Source: Urechis unicinctus (Eukaryota > Annelida > Polychaeta > Xenopneusta > Urechidae). Taken from it: a stretch of 64,000 bases of DNA. The translations under genes and the position numbers were made by a program. Below, piece after piece: positions 1 through 11,759 of the stretch. The stretch lies in contig CM067358.1 in assembly GCA_034190875.2 (NCBI GenBank), positions 51,930,663 to 51,994,662 of the forward strand. The letters are read 5' to 3'. The number at the start of each line of letters is the position of its first letter. The stretch's first letter is position 1. The notes below the pieces were generated by a model. It ran no database searches. It was not told the origin of the DNA and saw only the letters and a program-made list of their open reading frames with translations.

Positions 1-510
1 GTTAGTTCCGGGTGTAGATTAATACGCAGTAACAAATAACACAATATCGCATGATTGATTGTGGTCAAGTGGTGCTTAATGCTGAAAATGGCTGTAACGT
101 CACCGAATCATCTTCTACGATGAACCAGAGAGCTACTTCCAAGTTATTGAGTTAGACCTAGGATAGTGGGTCATATTTCGGAAGTGTTATAGTGTTTCTC
201 TCTCGCACAAGCTAAATACATTTGCACAGTAAGCATTTTGTTGCGTCTTAACCTACTCGTGTATCATAATATTGACCTTGACATATATCATCTTCTCTTT
301 CAAACCCTTTTATGTACATGGTCGACAAGCGAACAAGGAAATGAGAGCTAAGAAACGCAGCGCCATAAGAATTGCATTGAATTCTACTGATTGATCTTCC
401 TCTTAAGAGCAGATAGTAAGTCAGTAACTAAAAGTACAATGGCCTTTAGAACGAATTGACACCAATTTGCTAGAAAATATCCATCAGCAGAAATAAAATA
501 TTGCTTTTAT
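1..510. other. Non-coding AT-rich sequence, nothing recognised
   Basis: No reading frame, RNA gene or repeat could be supported here. A few short GC-richer runs occur around 300-360 but are too short and stop-interrupted to call. Confidence 0.5.
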
Positions 511-572
511 GATAATGATAATGATGCTGATGATGCTGATGATGCTGTTGATGATGACGACAACGACGCCGT

Positions 573-627
<55 letters not shown>
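511..627. repeat. (GAT)n microsatellite with degenerate left edge
   Basis: Trinucleotide array. The left part is interrupted (GATAAT, GATGCT and GACGAC variants) and the right part is a pure GAT run of about 60 bp from about 565. Variant units at one edge and pure units in the core are usual for an ageing microsatellite that still expands internally. One frame would give poly-Asp, but no flanking coding sequence supports translation. The motif is the reverse complement of the (ATC)n array at 12446-12728. Confidence 0.95.
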
Positions 628-1378
628 ATTTGGGTTTAGTGTCATCATCAATCTAACAGCGATGTTTTCTAATACAAAAACCTAATTCCCAGAACAATCC
701 TTTATTTCACACATGTGTGCGTTTGTGCGACTGTGGGTCTCCCTGCTTGTCAATCGTCCCATTTGAAACGTTAACACCTAGCCATTTACAATTGATGCAC
801 ATGTGCAACTATTCACTAAACGTCCACTCCATTGCACCAAGAACTTGCAAATTGCCGTAGTTAAAGAACAATCCTGCCTTCAAGGCCGAAACATTAATCT
901 AGCGGTATTGCGCCAAGCAGATGCACCCTGCCAGTTAGAGACTGCTCTGCTCGTATCACGGCACTTTATGCCTCTGCTGCTCTGCATTAATAGGTGTAAT
1001 GTCAATAAACTACCTCCAAAATCAAAACTTAATTTGCACGGCTGTAAATTAATTTTTGTTTCGGCAGATATCATGGTTTGGTTAAGGCAGGGTCACCACT
1101 GGGAAGATATTAAGGTGAGTACAAGGTTATATACATATATGTTAAAGTATAGGTTCAAGTCGACGTTATACTGCATGGTACACGGGTTCGGTACGGTATT
1201 TCACAAAGCTGTCAAAATCGATTACGAAGAGTATTGTGAATCATCAAAGACCGCACATTAGGATTCTATTGTATGCTGTTTGATTAGTAAATGGACGCAT
1301 TGATAGATCATTACAGGCCAACTGCTCCGCGCAATTCGCCAGAGGTTATTCCAATAATGGCGTGGTGATTCTATAACA

Positions 1379-1975
1379 TTGTATGCAAAAGCTTTCGAGG
1401 AAGGTGAGGTGTATTGCATAATGAAAGGATGCATTAAATCCTACTTCGCTATGACGACGTCAAACAGCGAATGGAAACTTGATGCACTTCCGTTGTACGA
1501 TACTCGCATTGATACACTTCCGTTGAAGCTTAATGTACTCACAGAAGTTGATCTCAGCTTCTTTAATTTGCCGTACCACAATTTGGAAAAATACACATGG
1601 ATCGGCCGACATTGGTCGAAAGTACCCGCTGCTATATTGTTATAGGGACACATTATATATTTTAGCCACTTATTTTAGGTAGTCAAGAGGGTACAACGCG
1701 GAAGAAAATCAACGCATCCTGCCATCTGTCCTACACAAGTTTACAGAGGAGGTTTATGTCCGCATCCTATGAGGATGTACGGTGAAGGCTAGCTACATCG
1801 TGTTTTGGCCGCGCTCGACCTACGTCAACCGACTTTATCATGAGGTGTGTTAAGACGTTGCTTTTGAGGCCTACATCTTCATGTCAGAGAATCCGAGAGT
1901 AGCTAGCTGGTTCATCGTGGAAGATATCGTAGGTTATACGTGCTTAGGGTTGATGCCATCAGCCCCTTTGTTAAA
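1379..1975 (+). pseudogene. Possible decayed coding segment, unknown product
   Basis: Two adjoining stretches read as coding-like on the plus strand. The first (1379-1645, 88 codons) has an imperfect 30-nt internal duplication around 1478-1540 that repeats a Leu-Pro-Leu motif. The second (about 1684-1975) stays in one frame for about 97 codons with only two stops (a TGA near 1770 and a TAA near 1850) and is visibly GC-richer than its surroundings. I recognise no family. Frames of this quality can arise by chance at this length, so this is a weak call. Confidence 0.2.
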
Positions 1976-2047
1976 TTAATATGAGGCTTCTCACAATAAT
2001 ATTATTTGTATAAATCAGTTTGATATGAGGCCATCTATAAACAATAT

Positions 2048-2059
2048 CCCCCCCCCCCC
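2048..2059. repeat. C12 homopolymer
   Basis: Twelve consecutive C residues in otherwise AT-rich sequence. Length is prone to sequencing error. Confidence 0.9.
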
Positions 2060-2536
2060 AAAGAAAACAATAATCCAAGAATTATAACTAAGTCGACTCT
2101 TTCAATTTCGTTGTGGTTGACTTTGACAATGATAGTATTTGTCATGACAAATCGGCTACGTGGATGATGAGATATAATTCCTGATGTATTCAACTCTACA
2201 CACTTTTCGTTCTCTGTCATTGCTGATGTAATTACCACCATAGGTTATATATAGAAAAATTGTCGGTAGCTAAACCACTCACATGGCTGTTGTACAGAAC
2301 ACCTTTTTAAAGAACCAGAGGATGTATCCATTGTGAGACCGATATATCTACGGTCTAATCACTTCTGTCTGTAGTGACTCAAAAGCGCCTATGATGGTAA
2401 TAATCAATTGAATGCTTCTCCTGCAGCTGCCATTACATATTCACGTCATTTGCATATTAACACACTTGGATATTTTAGTCTGTAAGACATAAGCGAGAGT
2501 GTGTATTTAAGGAATGGCAGCGAAATTTCAACTTAC

Positions 2537-2665
2537 CGACCGTAATGTGACTCCCCGTATGAGGTCGAGTGTTTAAGCAGACTGCCTGTTTTGCATCGGC
2601 TCGACTTCTGCGTATGATTACTTGATTTTCCAGACGAAAGGGTGATGCAGCAGTCAACCCGAAAT
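2537..2665 (-). CDS. Candidate internal exon, unknown product
   Basis: On the minus strand about 43 codons are open and GC-rich (basic, including RRSRADAKQAV). The stretch is followed directly by a consensus splice donor: GTAAGT on the minus strand, positions 2536-2531. An AG precedes it at 2667-2666, but that acceptor lacks a good pyrimidine tract. No family is recognised. The exact donor next to coding-like sequence is the main support. Chance remains possible. Confidence 0.3.
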
Positions 2666-2927
2666 CTTATACGCCAAATGCATAATTGCGGGAGTGGTCG
2701 GAGAATATCGGTGATTGTTAATAGGACGGCGCCGAATGTAAGAATATATGTATTTGAAATTTGCTAAATACACATTCCAATTGTTTATACTTAATGCAAA
2801 GGGGGCTATTCGTTGACTCAAATGTAGGTTGACTGCGATCGTTGACAAATTTATTAGTGAGCATTCAAAGACAAATGTGGCGGATATTGTGCGAACAAGA
2901 CATTATATCAAGCACTGAAAGTTCAAT

Positions 2928-3077
2928 GCAGAAGTTGCCCGTCTGTCAATGCATGTTGGTGATGATTGCGACCCGGAAGGCGGCATTGTGGCTGCCGGCT
3001 GCATTTGTGTGGTCCTTGTTGCGGCCATGTTACTCAGCATGCGTTATGAGCTTCGCTATTTAGGGGACATGACATAG
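2928..3077 (+). CDS. Candidate terminal exon with a transmembrane segment
   Basis: Fifty codons, with a TGA just upstream and a terminal TAG. The reading is acidic first (GDDCDPEGG), then a 19-residue hydrophobic stretch IVAAGCICVVLVAAMLLSM, then a short basic and aromatic tail. This order is what the C-terminal end of a single-pass membrane protein looks like. It is GC-rich relative to its neighbours. AG occurs at the left edge but the pyrimidine tract is poor. The product is unknown. Confidence 0.3.
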   Translation, partial: AEVARLSMHVGDDCDPEGGIVAAGCICVVLVAAMLLSMRYELRYLGDMT

Positions 3078-3382
3078 AGTGGCATCACATTATTGATGTA
3101 GATAATCAATACTTCTTGACTGTTGATACAACATGTAGTGCAGTGCATGACAAATATGCTAAGAAGCCGTTACCCACAGAAATACCAACTACAATTGGAA
3201 GAATGAGGGAGTACACTTGTTGCATTTGATTGGTCTCAATTTGGTAATGTACACGATCGTATAAACTATTGGCAAACAAATACGGATGGGATTATGTTCT
3301 ACTGGTGATCAATGTTGGCATGTGTAGAGATATGGTATTTTATGTACATAGAGGCATTTAAGATGCGTGTTCTCCTAATTAT

Positions 3383-3417
3383 TGGCAATTTTGAATCATG
3401 CGCATTCAAAATTGCCA
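3383..3417. repeat. Perfect 14-bp inverted repeat (hairpin)
   Basis: The arms TGGCAATTTTGAAT and its exact complement are separated by a 7-nt loop (CATGCGC). No T-run follows, so it is not a simple terminator. It could be the core of a small foldback element. Confidence 0.8.
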
Positions 3418-3576
3418 TATAGGACCGGTGGGGTATTTTCGCCGTGGTATCCCTTATGCAAGATTAAGTAGAAAGATTAACATTTTCTACAGTAGCGTCG
3501 TCTTGCAATATGGGGTGTACTAGCGGGTTCTACAATAAAGCACAATACTTGCATTTTCGCTAGCTACACTATTCCC

Positions 3577-3832
<256 letters not shown>

Positions 3833-3879
3833 CAGTGTGTCAGTTTCCTCTGATTGTTCTACTCTAACAAGAACGGATT

Positions 3880-5000
3880 GCATTTTTTAATGGGGACCGC
3901 CTCTAGCTGGAATGATACAATATGTTACTGGCTGCAAAGGCCACGAGCGAAAAAGTTTATAACGTGATTATGTGGTGAAAACGATGAATGGAATGATCTA
4001 CGAATGTCATGGAACCTGCTGACCTGATCACAAGAAAGATTTATGAGACCCTGTTGTGTACGACCATATGGTTATGAGAACAGTTGTGTACGACAAAATG
4101 CTGTGAGAGTAACGAATAAACCAGCTACAAAAAGGGAAGGTTGATATACTAAAAGAAAGTTGCCGAGTATGTGTTTGAAGAGACACACATGACATATAGT
4201 TATCACCGTAATGTGCAGTAGCAATTTCCATACCATAACAGTTGCCACGTTGAAACTGCCCTTTTTACCATAAACATATCATTTCATTTTACGGCATGGG
4301 CTCTGTGGAAACCCGTTGGTACCCTAATTATTGCGGGATAACATTTCTATCAAGCACTGTAGCATGTTCATTGTATTCAAGGCGCAACTTACTGGATATT
4401 GATTGGTCTTTTATGGATATAGAATGGACTTCGACGAAACCTGAGCTGTAGCAGAACAATAAATGACCTTTTCAAAACTATTAACATTGATACCTTGTCT
4501 ATTTCAATGTATTAAATTGGCGAAGTAAGGAGATATTTTATGATATTTTATGATTTGCAAAAGCTCCACTTTTAGCAACTTCGACATACATGTCTTCACG
4601 CTTACATAACAGGGGAGCATTGGCGCCTCTGTCGCAGCTATAGACCTAGCATCAGCATTTAAAGTATTTGACCTCAGTTGTTGAACAGTCGGTTTCTAGC
4701 CGTCTGTATACATCTTATCATGACCACAAGTTAAGCAATACTCTAAACACAATAATTAGATCCGTTCTATAAATACATTGTTAGCGAAATGCAATGATCA
4801 GTACTTTCTTATGACATTTAACTGGATATGGCTCGAAAATCCCGCGGCGAGTATATATTCCTAGTTCCACAAGAAAGAGAGCAAGTTAATTTGAAAGCGT
4901 TCTAATCTTTCCGAATACAAACGCTGATATATTAACCTTATGTCGCAAGTTAATATAGCACTACCAATTGTACACTGCAACGTGTAGAGCTTCAAACCAT
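3880..5000. other. Non-coding sequence, nothing recognised
   Basis: AT-rich sequence without supported genes. A short tandem of GATATTTTAT (about 2.4 copies) lies near 4531-4553. The far end of the hAT-like remnant may extend into the right part of this stretch, but no terminal repeat was found. Confidence 0.4.
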
Positions 5001-6436
5001 TTATGCTGCTGACTTTGCTCTATGAAAGTAGCTGCATTCAAAATTAACGGTACCATTTAAACTGTTAAAGGTATCCCAAGTGAGCTTTTTAATTCAAATA
5101 TCGCTACAATTTTGTCCCAGTGTCCCTTTACATTTTTAAGACATGCTGGTTTAACGTGATGTTTTTGCAAATCCGGCGTCTCCTTAAGCGGAAGAATAAC
5201 GGGCAAACATATCCAGTTGTATAACCAAAAATCATTAATCTATTCACATTGTGTCAACATGAATTCGTGTCACAATATGCTGGCCTTATAGCCTTGCTAA
5301 TTGATCCAGTAGTGTGAATAATTGGCATTTTTGGTGGTCAAATATTATTATCTGGTAGATCTTTGAATCCTGCTGTAGATGCTTTAGCGCCGGCCATATT
5401 CGGTCCATCGGCGAAATTGTCCAGATAGATGTATGTTTACTTCAGAACGCATGATAAGGCATTGAATTTTCGATGGTTTCAGCACAACATGATGCTTTAA
5501 ATGTCCAATCGAATTAGAGCCAGGCTATGCGAACAGGTAATTTAAGGTTATTTTGAAGGCTACAATTGCAGCTCCTTAAAGACGTGGATATGTTTGCAAG
5601 GTGTTCCATGGCATCATGTGGCCAAGGTCATGGCAAGGGTTTTTATATCTGATCTCTATCCCTCGAAAACTCAAACACGCGTTTTAAAATGAGCTTCCCC
5701 GAAAACATTAGAGATGACGTATTGGCTGTTTGAATTTATTGAGCCGCTGTTTTCTGCACAAGTCCCGCCATAATCGTCATTCATAAAGGTCCAAGTTCCG
5801 TCTTCAATCATCGTTAATGTTAGTAATCATGTGCTTTGTCTTCAACTTCCTCATGAGTTTGTGTGATGAGGCAGAATAATGGGTCTTTATTACAGATATA
5901 CCCATGACAAATTTAGCCTCAGAAGCAGCGTTTGATACTAATAAGCTATCAACCTGATTGGAAGCATGCAACTGATGTTGCACACGTTCTAAATAAGCGT
6001 ATTTTCGGCATCAAATACAAGCAGTATTATATCCAACACTTACTGCCAATGTGGCTTTCAGTCCACGGTTGCTATACTTTTCTCCAGTTAAAGTCACTTA
6101 TGTGTGATTAGTTTATAACGGTAGAGAGCTCTTCGTGATGTCAACTTGGTGGATGCATGAGAATTGAAACTCAAGTTGGTCATGCCAGCGAGGTACCGAG
6201 GATGTGTGTGGGTTGATAACACATATAAAAAACTATTGAAGTATTTTGCCTGAGAATCATACAAAGCAATAAAAGAGATGACAACCGTGCTCTTACGGGT
6301 CACGAGGAACTAGTGATGGCAAATCTAAATTTCAAGACGTTTTTCGTAAAAACGCCCGAGGGCTTTCATTTGTTGGTATAAGTGCGGCAATAATAAGTTC
6401 TTTATTGTTTATAAAATAGCGCATATGCAAAACCGC
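5000..6436 (-). mobile_element. hAT-like DNA transposon remnant (copy A)
   Basis: Decayed element on the minus strand. Reading from 6436 downward, its first 510 bases align with the plus-strand sequence 63486-64000. Its outer end begins AGCGGTT, against CAGCGGTT in the other copy, which resembles hAT terminal repeats. Around 5880-5800 a reading ends in KLMRKLKTKH, like the Lys-Leu-x-x-His-Leu end of the BED/MYM zinc finger of ZBED-type hAT transposases, with its cysteines lost. Around 5420-5350 it reads ADGPNMAGAKASTAGFKDL, matching the family's DGA-x-M-x-G-x-x-x-x-G-F signature. A degraded His-rich stretch follows. Several stops and frame changes make it non-functional. The lower boundary is uncertain. 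Confidence 0.45.
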
Positions 6437-6439
6437 TAA

Positions 6440-7560
6440 TAATAATTCAAGAGGTTCTTAGGTTCCTTGTTCCAACATTACACGGCCGATATGGTCATTT
6501 CAAAACATCAAACAGATAAGCAGATATGGATGCTTAAATTGACCCCGATTCAAACATGCGGTTCGAACCGTTATTATCAGCGTACATTTGCGGAATTAGT
6601 TAGAATGGTAACCATGAGCATGACTGGATTGGAATAAGTGCACAAGTGATCTAATATGGGAATAGATAAATGAGGTGATATAAATTCAAATGTACATCCC
6701 CTAGCTGGTCACTTTATATGCAAATGATAATCGTTTGTCCCTTGAAACTGGTCACGCATTAATATTTAATCACGTTCGCCTTTGAACTCCTGATTGCTTG
6801 CATCACCTAATTAGACGTGCGTAAAGAAGAAAATAACAGAATGCGATTGATAATTTAACTAAAACAGATAGGTTGGGTCACAAATTAAGTCACCGAAGTT
6901 AGATTCGCCATCGGATTTCATCGTATTCAGAATATTTGTTTACTTTGTGAAAGTGTATGAAAACACGCAATCAGATATGGAAAAGCCCTTCTGTAGTTGA
7001 CACATTTTGTTGAAGTGTTCAACATAAACTCGAAAACACCCCCCTACATACTTGTTTTTGTAGAAGATGTATGCTGGCACATGTGATAGCACCTGCAGGT
7101 ATTCTATAACCAAAATCGAATTTCCTAGCAATGTTCGCTTCGCTTACTTCTCTAGTCACGTATTAAATAATCCTGATCAGTTAATAACATTTTCCTACAT
7201 CACCGAGGTAGCCATTACGTGCGAAACCAGCTATGTTTTTCCCGTTTCACAATTTCATAAATGATGATTACATATTTACAATGACATTAAATGGTGCAAT
7301 GAGAACAATCGCGACATTATCGACAGCAAATCACTGAGATCGGTTTCTTAGTTCAAAATCCATAACGCTAAGGCAGTTATGCTTTGGATAGTGGATAGCT
7401 AGGCGAATGTACTGTTCACCCATTCAGGTAGCGTAATAATGACAGACGCGTTTTTAACTTAAATTATGACAGGCATAATTCGCAGACTAGCTTCAAACAA
7501 AGACTAGTGATGCAAATGGCGGGTCTTAGCGCTGAAGATGATTGTTTCGGTATTTTCTCT
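6440..7560. other. Non-coding sequence, nothing firm
   Basis: AT-rich sequence. The palindrome GGTTCGAACC occurs at 6560 and is shared with 63451, just outside both hAT-like copies. It could be the edge of the element or a degenerate Pol III B box. Nothing else is supported. Confidence 0.4.
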
Positions 7561-7567
7561 CGCCATG

Positions 7568-7774
7568 TTATACACACATATTCGGGTGGACACCGATATC
7601 ATCGTTAATGATTAACATTAAGTCAACCAAGGAGTAGCGGTTTTTTGCCCAATTTGTATTGATCGGTAGGGCGTTCCACGAGCTAATATCGATCAACAAG
7701 TTATTATGGAACGGGATTTCGTTGCGCCAACACATGCACTCGAACTTAACGCATAAAATAAAGAACGTATTCAA
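7568..7774 (-). pseudogene. LINE C-terminal scrap (WNxLP motif)
   Basis: The minus-strand frame reads RNEIPFHNNLLIDISSWNA then LP, about 45 residues before its stop. Many CR1/Jockey-type LINE ORF2 proteins end with a pattern of the form R-x-x-x-F-x-x-R-x-I-x-x-W-N-x-L-P followed by a Phe-Lys-rich segment. The order and spacing fit, although the Arg before the Ile and the Phe-Lys pair are lost. No reverse-transcriptase core is visible next to it, so this is a short 3' fragment at best. Confidence 0.35.
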
Positions 7775-8125
7775 TCCGCTTATCTGCCAACAGCACTATC
7801 TGTAAAACGTTTGTATTGGGCATGACATAGGTTAACCTGACGTCTATGAATAAGTGTAGGTAATGAGGTGAGAATTACCCTCTATCGTTTACCACACCTT
7901 AGTTTATCGGGCCAATAAAGTTTACAGCTACTGCAATTTATATGGATATTGAATCTGGTCAGCTGCGTACAACCTGGAACATCGTTTAAGTATAGCAGTA
8001 ACCATGCAAAGACTACCACAAGGCAGATAAACCAGGTTGTGAGCAACCAGCAATATGGACCACTTCTGACATACACAAACAATCAATTCCATGCTACATC
8101 TTTTTTCTTAATTTACGACGAATCT

Positions 8126-8128
<3 letters not shown>

Positions 8129-8204
<76 letters not shown>

Positions 8205-8592
8205 TATATATATATGTATATACATATTATATATATATATATATCTTATGTATATAAATGTATATATATATACACAAATATATATATATAGATATATATA
8301 TATACATTTATATATGTATATATTTATAAATAAATATATACATATATATCTATATAATTATATATATATACATGTGCATGTATATATAAGAATATATATA
8401 TGTATATATATAAGTATATATATATGCATATATATGTATAGAAATATATACATAGAAATATATATATTTATATATATACGGACATTAATTTATATAAATA
8501 TATAAATTAATATATATATATGTAAATATATATGTATATATATAAATATATATATATATATATTTTATATATATATATGTAAATATATATAT
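8129..8592. repeat. Compound (AT)n array, 460 bp
   Basis: A pure AT core (8129-8200) is followed by about 390 bp of degenerate TATATA units with GTATATA, AAATATA and CATATA variants. The gradient from pure to degenerate suggests old expansion on the right and recent expansion on the left. Confidence 0.97.
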
Positions 8593-8599
8593 CGATAAC

Positions 8600-10060
8600 C
8601 GACGACCATCAATCGGAGCTTGCTTTTAAATAAATTATATGTGTTATATGTTGGTCAGATCTTTTTTTTCGTGCAGTTTGCAGTGTATCTGCCCAATATT
8701 GAACAATTGATGCTTATCTTACGAGATTCAACCAAACAATACTATCCCTCACGATGCCGTCAGTAGACATTTGCAATCATGTATGCGAAAATGATCGATT
8801 TGCAGTACAACCATTACTAGAATTACGTTGTCACGGGGGAAATCCAATGATTCAGCCATAAACACCAGTGCCACACTGAACAACGTTGCAAAACATGCAT
8901 TAGCTAGCAGTACCGCTGTGCCATTTATTGCAAAGTTGCAGCCAATGCAGTTCACAAAAGCGCATGTTTTCTTTAATTGCTAAAGGTATCGCGGTGTATT
9001 TTTATATCCCTGAAAACGTCGATTTTACTGCTAGTAGGCTATATTAGGTTGTCACCGAGGGAAATATTCTCTTACAGCCTTCGCTTAATGTAAAATAATA
9101 GGTAGCATAAACTGTAAATGATGCTCATGTCTATATAGTTGCTACTTTTGTCTATTTCGCAAAAGTTAATATCAACCGACAAAGACAAATAACGGCAACA
9201 CTGATATCTGCTGTTGTAATCGCTTTAGAGCAAAACTCGGTATTGACCTCCTTTTTTAATCTATCACCTAAACATCCACTCCTCCACGGATTGAACGTAT
9301 AACATGTCATATGCTGTGTTCTGTTTTGGAATTAGGATAAATTCTGGGTGTCACTAAGAGAAACCTTAACATAATGTATTGCAGTATCGTATAAGCCTCC
9401 CCTTGCGTGACTATACTAGCTGCATAAGGAACCAATAATACCATCTAAGGCCTAGACGATTAATTCATTTTGCTGGGACCATGCACATGTTCAACTGCGT
9501 ACACGAAGGGAATGTGTCTCAAAGAGTAAACGAATGGGTTTCCATGGCTCCTATAGAGATGATAAGGTATAACACCTTATGGCTTTCATTATGAAGGTGT
9601 ATTCTCAACGTAGCTGCAAAGAAGATTCTATCACTGGTCTTGGGTTGCATGGCTAAATACTTTAATATGTCGTCTAAATCTTAATACTAAGATAGCACAC
9701 ATGTTTAGCATGGTCTGCAAATAGTGACAACAAATGCAACGTTCATATTCGGCGTACATCTATCGATAATTAATTGTTTCGTTAGCATATTATTGCAGGC
9801 CAACAATGTACATGCTCTGTTCGTTTCCTATTGCTAGAATGTGTGGCGCTCTTTAAAACGTTTACTCGTGACACACATGTAACACACAACAACTGGCTGA
9901 GGTTTGCACTCTGAAACGCCAGCGGCATTTAGGCCAGCATAATTTAAACAATGCTACATTGTAACCAGTCGTGAATTATGAAGTCCGCATAACATTGTGT
10001 AGGTGTAAAAGCAACAAAACATGGTGTCGGACATTATACTATGTGCCAGTGTTTCTTTTT
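8600..10060. other. Non-coding sequence, nothing recognised
   Basis: Ordinary AT-rich sequence without repeats or frames that stand out from chance. Confidence 0.5.
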
Positions 10061-10062
10061 AG

Positions 10063-10184
10063 GGATACATTGGTGATATGTTTGCACATTCTGTCACACC
10101 CCAGGGAAAAAGAACACACTACCACGCTGCCAATTGAGAGGATAACAAATGGACAGGTATCAAGCCTACATGAGCCGCTCAAAG
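10063..10184 (+). CDS. Candidate internal exon with good splice sites
   Basis: A pyrimidine-rich acceptor (GTTTCTTTTTAG ending at 10062) is followed by 122 nt that stay open in one frame and end at AAAG|GTAATT (donor at 10185). The reading runs from DTLVICLHIL through SHPREKEHTTTLPIERITNG to HEPLK. It is codon-like and richer in GC than its flanks. A second frame from the same acceptor is open for only about 24 codons. No family is recognised and no partner exon was found nearby. Confidence 0.35.
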
Positions 10185-10980
10185 GTAATTTATACGATTC
10201 ATGGTATCCTTTAAGTGGGTGGATTATTGGAAGAGATGTCGCTCATATGTAAAGGTTTACACGCCCCTCCAATGCCTACTTTTTATCCAGAACATAACGT
10301 TCCTGCCATTTAATTCAGTTTTGTCATATAACGTTGTTTGATTCTTTAAATGTGAAAAATTAGCTGTAAATAAAACGTAGTTTTTTCCTTGCTAAATGGA
10401 AGGAAAATTCTAAGGCATCTGTTTTGTTCATTGTCTTACAATTTGAAGCACATGATAAAGCAGAAAGTGGCATCGTATCAGTATATCGCAATCATCACTA
10501 TGCTTGCTCAATTCTAGAACTCCTTTGTGATGCGACAGGGTTTAACAGTCACACGGTTCCCTTGAACGACCTTAAAGTAGTTTGAGAATTGCAAGTTAAT
10601 GAGATTGTTGTTGGGTTATGTAGAACTATTTATATGAAAACCATGGTGGTGGTGGCACGGGGGTCGTTTTGCAACTAAAGTGATCAGCCATAGTGACTGA
10701 TTCCTGTCGTGGATTTTCGATTGAGACTAATGTCACCGCGTCAAAAGTAATGGTTTTCTTGTCGCTTTGATACTAATAATCATCACCATAAAGGCTTCCA
10801 AACGCTACATATCCAATCTGTTCTACTCATATCGTGATCGATTGCTATCCGTTGCCTTAATCTGGCTTTCTCTCGAAAATAACATAAAGCCTGGATCTAT
10901 TTTAGACTTAAATACTTACTTAGCAGTTTTCGGTATCCATCACTTAAAGCTTTGGTCAATAGCGTAGTAATTGCACCGAT

Positions 10981-11045
10981 AAGTGCGGGATGGGGATAAG
11001 GGGGTTTGGGTGAGCGGAGTGAAGGGCGGGTGGATGGGGGAGCTG
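10981..11045 (+). other. G-rich tract, quadruplex-prone
   Basis: Six G-runs of three to five bases lie within about 55 bp (GGGG, GGGGG, GGG, GGG, GGG, GGGGG). One loop is 13 nt, so it only approaches the canonical four-tract rule. It stands out sharply from the AT-rich background. Confidence 0.6.
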
Positions 11046-11077
11046 CAAATACTGTGTGATTAGTTGGGTGATTTAGA

Positions 11078-11191
11078 GCCAGCAGTCACATGGGTAGGTT
11101 ATATGACCTAGTAAACGTGTCACTATGTAATGAGAAAATGGAGGACATACTCGTCCATGCTCGAGCGACAAGGAAACTCGTAGTACAGGCT
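11078..11191 (+). CDS. Weak candidate short exon/ORF
   Basis: A frame that is open from a TGA near 11075 includes an ATG at 11089 and reads MGRLYDLVNVSLCNEKMEDI and on to a TGA near 11191, about 38 codons. It is GC-richer than its surroundings and codon-like. It lacks recognisable motifs and clear splice sites. Confidence 0.18.
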
Positions 11192-11759
11192 TGATGTCTG
11201 GTTCGCAAGATCGACATTGCATGAAACTCACCACCCCCTCACGGATTTTTGTTAATTAGGGTGTTATTATGCTCACTTAAAAGGATACAATATGAATCAT
11301 TTAGTTCTGTTCTCCTTTACGTTTTAGCTTCTGCTTAGCTGCGCAAGCTATTTAGAATGTTGACTATTAAACTTGACAAACGGTAGTGCCAATGAACAGT
11401 TATACAATAATAACGCAACTCAATAACCGTCTCCCAAAAGTCGCTTTGTATAATAGTCTGTCAACCAATGACCCTGAAAATATAATTGATCGATTAGACA
11501 CCACATTGTTGTAACTTCCATCATGTTAACTGCAAGATTATCAGATTTTGGCAGGCTTCTGTTATCGACGATGTTTTAAAATGTCATGGCATGTAACGGA
11601 AGATTAGACTTTCGATCCAGGCACATCTTAATCGTCGCTCAGGACACTGTGCCATAAAAGTATCTGCCTCGTTTGACGGATAGTTTCACTGATTTTAAGA
11701 TAACACATGATTAATGTGCCACACAGGCCACACTACAATAAGCCTGTATGTATCTTTTC

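Noticed and set aside
803..1261. 152-codon plus-strand ORF, the longest outside simple repeats
   Set aside because: It opens at a GTG, has no motif, and an antisense frame over the same bases looks equally plausible. Length alone is not convincing in 64 kb read in six frames.
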